A stretch of 64,000 nucleotides of DNA, taken from positions 1 through 64,000 of the forward strand of contig NW_005179198.1 in NCBI RefSeq assembly GCF_000350225.1, read 5' to 3'. The notes beneath the pieces are model-generated. The model worked only from the letters and a program-made list of their open reading frames with translations, searched no databases and was not told where the DNA came from. The translations under genes and the position numbers were made by a program. Positions 62,023 through 64,000 of the stretch are shown piece by piece. Source of the stretch: Chondrus crispus (Eukaryota; Rhodophyta; Florideophyceae; Gigartinales; Gigartinaceae). Each line of letters begins with the position of its first letter. Within the stretch, counting starts at the first letter, position 1.

Positions 62023-63605
62023 ATCCCGTGACACAACAATTTTATTCAACTCTCCGTCCCAAAGTTTGTATGCCTTACTGCATTGCGAGTACCCAAGAAA
62101 CATCGCTTCACGCGCTCGCAAGTCAAGCTTACGGAGCTCTAATTTTGGTAATGTATACCAACACTTTGACCCAAATACTCGCAAATGGCCAACATTTGGA
62201 GTAGAGTTCATCCAAATGTGGTGCAGGGTTGTATTAACGGGCAAAGCGCGTGAAGTAACTCGATTGCGTACATATACCAAAGTGGCAAGAGCCTCCGCCC
62301 AGAATCGCTTACTGACCTGTTTATGAGAAAGCATAGAGCGGACAAGATCAATCAAAGTTCAATTTAAACGTTCAGCAACATCGTTTTGTTCAGGGGTGTA
62401 CGCCGTTGTGAGTTGGTGCTGCGTACCGTTTAAATCTAAATGCGACTTGAATTCCGTCGACAAGTACTCTCCCCCTCGATCAGTGCGAAGCACCTTTACT
62501 TTGCGACCAGTGTGGGTTTGAGCCAACTTTTCATACAACTTGTATTTTGCAAACGCCTCAGATTTATTTCTCATCGTGTACACAACTACCCAGTTCGAGT
62601 GATCATCTACAAATGTAATGAAGTATCTCGAACCACCAATGGACTGTACTTCGAGCGGACCGCAAACGTCAGAATGTACCAAGTCAAGACAGTTCTGTGC
62701 TCGAGACGATGATCGCTGTTTTGGGATTACTGATTGCGTTGCTTTGGCAAACACACACGCAGGACAAATGGGAGAGTGATTGTCAGACTTCGGATTCATT
62801 GCACTGATGACATCGCTTTGACGAACGTTGATGCCACTTACCACATTATTGTGAATCATTGATGCGATTCCTTGTACGTTAACATGGGCCATTCGTTCAT
62901 GTAGCGTCTGCAGGGTAACTACGTAAGCAGAAAAGGTTTCATTCATGACGTCAAGTATGTACAAATCCGCAACTTGACTCGCTGTGGCAACTACAGTTGG
63001 TCTTGCAGTAACGACGCATTTCTCATTTTCAAATGACACTTGCAAACCCTTTGAGACCATTTGGCTAACAGACAGTAGCGAGTATCCAAAATCAGGGACG
63101 TGCAAAACGTTTGACAATTTGCAAGGATGTGGACTACCGTTCACATTCAACATGAATTCTACCTCACCGCGACCAGCGACATTAGCTCTATCCTTCGTAC
63201 CCATCTCGACTGATCCAGATTGCATCCGTTCATACGTAACGAACAAAGAGCGATCAAACGTAATGTGAGCGCTGCAACCGGAATCGACAAGCCATGACCT
63301 TGAGTTTGAAGCCCTTTTTTTCTGGAGTGGAAGTCGAAAGCAAGCAAGTCAAGTCACTCTCCGCAAAGGCAGCAGTAGAATTGTCATCTCGAGAAACGAA
63401 TGCACTTGGCTTCAAGCCAGTGTTTCGTGACCGAAACCCATCTGGCGGCGCAGGTCGGCGCCCATTCACGTCCTTGCCCCAGCAACGCGCTGCAGTATGC
63501 CCATGTCTATTGCAGTTCGTACATTTCATATCGCGTCGAATAGGCATACAATTTAATGGTAGGTTCGGAGGAGCAAGGGAAAGAAGGAGGGCAGGTTGAT
63601 GTTTC
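62023..63605 (-). pseudogene. Copia-C, 5' part (nucleocapsid, protease, integrase)
   Basis: Read from high to low coordinate: zinc knuckle CTNCNRHGHTAARC (C-x2-C-x4-H-x4-C), an A7 run (63315-63321) where the frame changes by +1, protease SWLVDSGCSAHITF, integrase zinc module (HERMAHVNVQG...CPACVFAKA), DDE core (HSDVCGPL, VLRTDRGGEYLS, NDVAERLN), an in-frame TGA at 62359-62361, then LIDLVRSMLSHKQ to KIVVSRD at the Gypsy-G insertion. The capsid part of gag is missing: the frame begins just before the knuckle at an inverted LTR. Confidence 0.88.
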
Positions 63606-64000
63606 TGTTGTAATTCTACGACCACATGCTGATATGCGTGACACACAACGACAGGTATGACACGTGTAAAATAAAAACACTCCGTGTGACGATCGGAGCA
63701 AGTTTGATTTTCAACGTGTACACCTGTGATTTATGTACACGGTTGCACTTTATAGTACTGCAGGAGCAAGTTTAGTTTTCAACGTGTACACGTCTGAAAT
63801 ATGTACACGGTTCCGGTGTACAGTACAATCTGAGCATGTTTCATTTTCTCCGCCCGACACGTGTATGACCTGGACACATGTCCTCATTACACTGTCGGAC
63901 GCGTACAGTACGCCTGCAGTCTTACAGACAAAGTGTAGAACCTTGGTGACGGGTGCCTGGCACGTGCCAAAGGTTTACAGCGTCCATGGCGTGCAGCACG
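63606..64000 (+). repeat. Inverted LTR copy at the 5' side of Copia-C (runs off window)
   Basis: TGTTGTAATTCTACGACC... on the plus strand; reverse complement of 40358-40753 with moderate divergence over its first half and near identity over the last ~190 bp. Confidence 0.8.

Overview
The window is eukaryotic nuclear DNA. A few compact host genes are scattered among densely nested retrotransposons. Host genes with almost no introns, a cytosolic eEF2 with one short intron placed directly after its start codon, and Copia, Ty3/Gypsy and tyrosine-recombinase retroelements side by side fit a red alga (rhodophyte, perhaps a florideophyte). That placement is inference; no rRNA or organelle marker is present. 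A 100-base run of N (21055-21154) marks an assembly gap.

Host genes: the 3' part of a TilS-like tRNA(Ile)-lysidine synthase (1-951, +), a GT13-type glycosyltransferase with a signal peptide and a tandem KDEL tail (1133-2629, -), an unrecognised protein (8641-9495, +), eEF2 (10448-13192, +) and a Myb/SANT-like coiled-coil protein (30856-31671, +).

Mobile elements, left to right: Copia-A (2869-8040, -), complete, with identical 304-bp LTRs and TSD ACTGT; YR-1 (14842-20325, -) and YR-2 (21175-25523, +), tyrosine-recombinase retroelements whose termini form split direct repeats (A1...B1-A2-B2); a stray Gypsy-type LTR without TSD (26295-26887); Copia-D (27960-30521, -), a 5'-truncated pol between inverted LTR-like arms; Copia-B (32198-39188, +), with 366-bp LTRs, TSD CACTT and an antisense ORF resembling a cysteine peptidase; Copia-C (about 40358 to beyond 64000, -), also bounded by inverted LTR copies and split by Gypsy-G (42726-62022, +). 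Gypsy-G is a 19.3-kb chromodomain element with TSD ATCCC, a 725-codon antisense ORF between pol and the 3' LTR, and a solo LTR (54488-55125, TSD CTATG) inserted in it.

The most unusual signals are: antisense ORFs in the same place (between pol and 3' LTR) in two unrelated superfamilies; single in-frame stop codons in otherwise open retroelement frames, including three consecutive TAGs in YR-2 gag; a Copia gag start codon lying inside the primer-binding site, opposite the initiator-tRNA anticodon; split-direct-repeat architecture in both YR elements; and two Copia copies each with inverted LTRs. All domain calls were made by eye from motifs. No alignment or database search was run.
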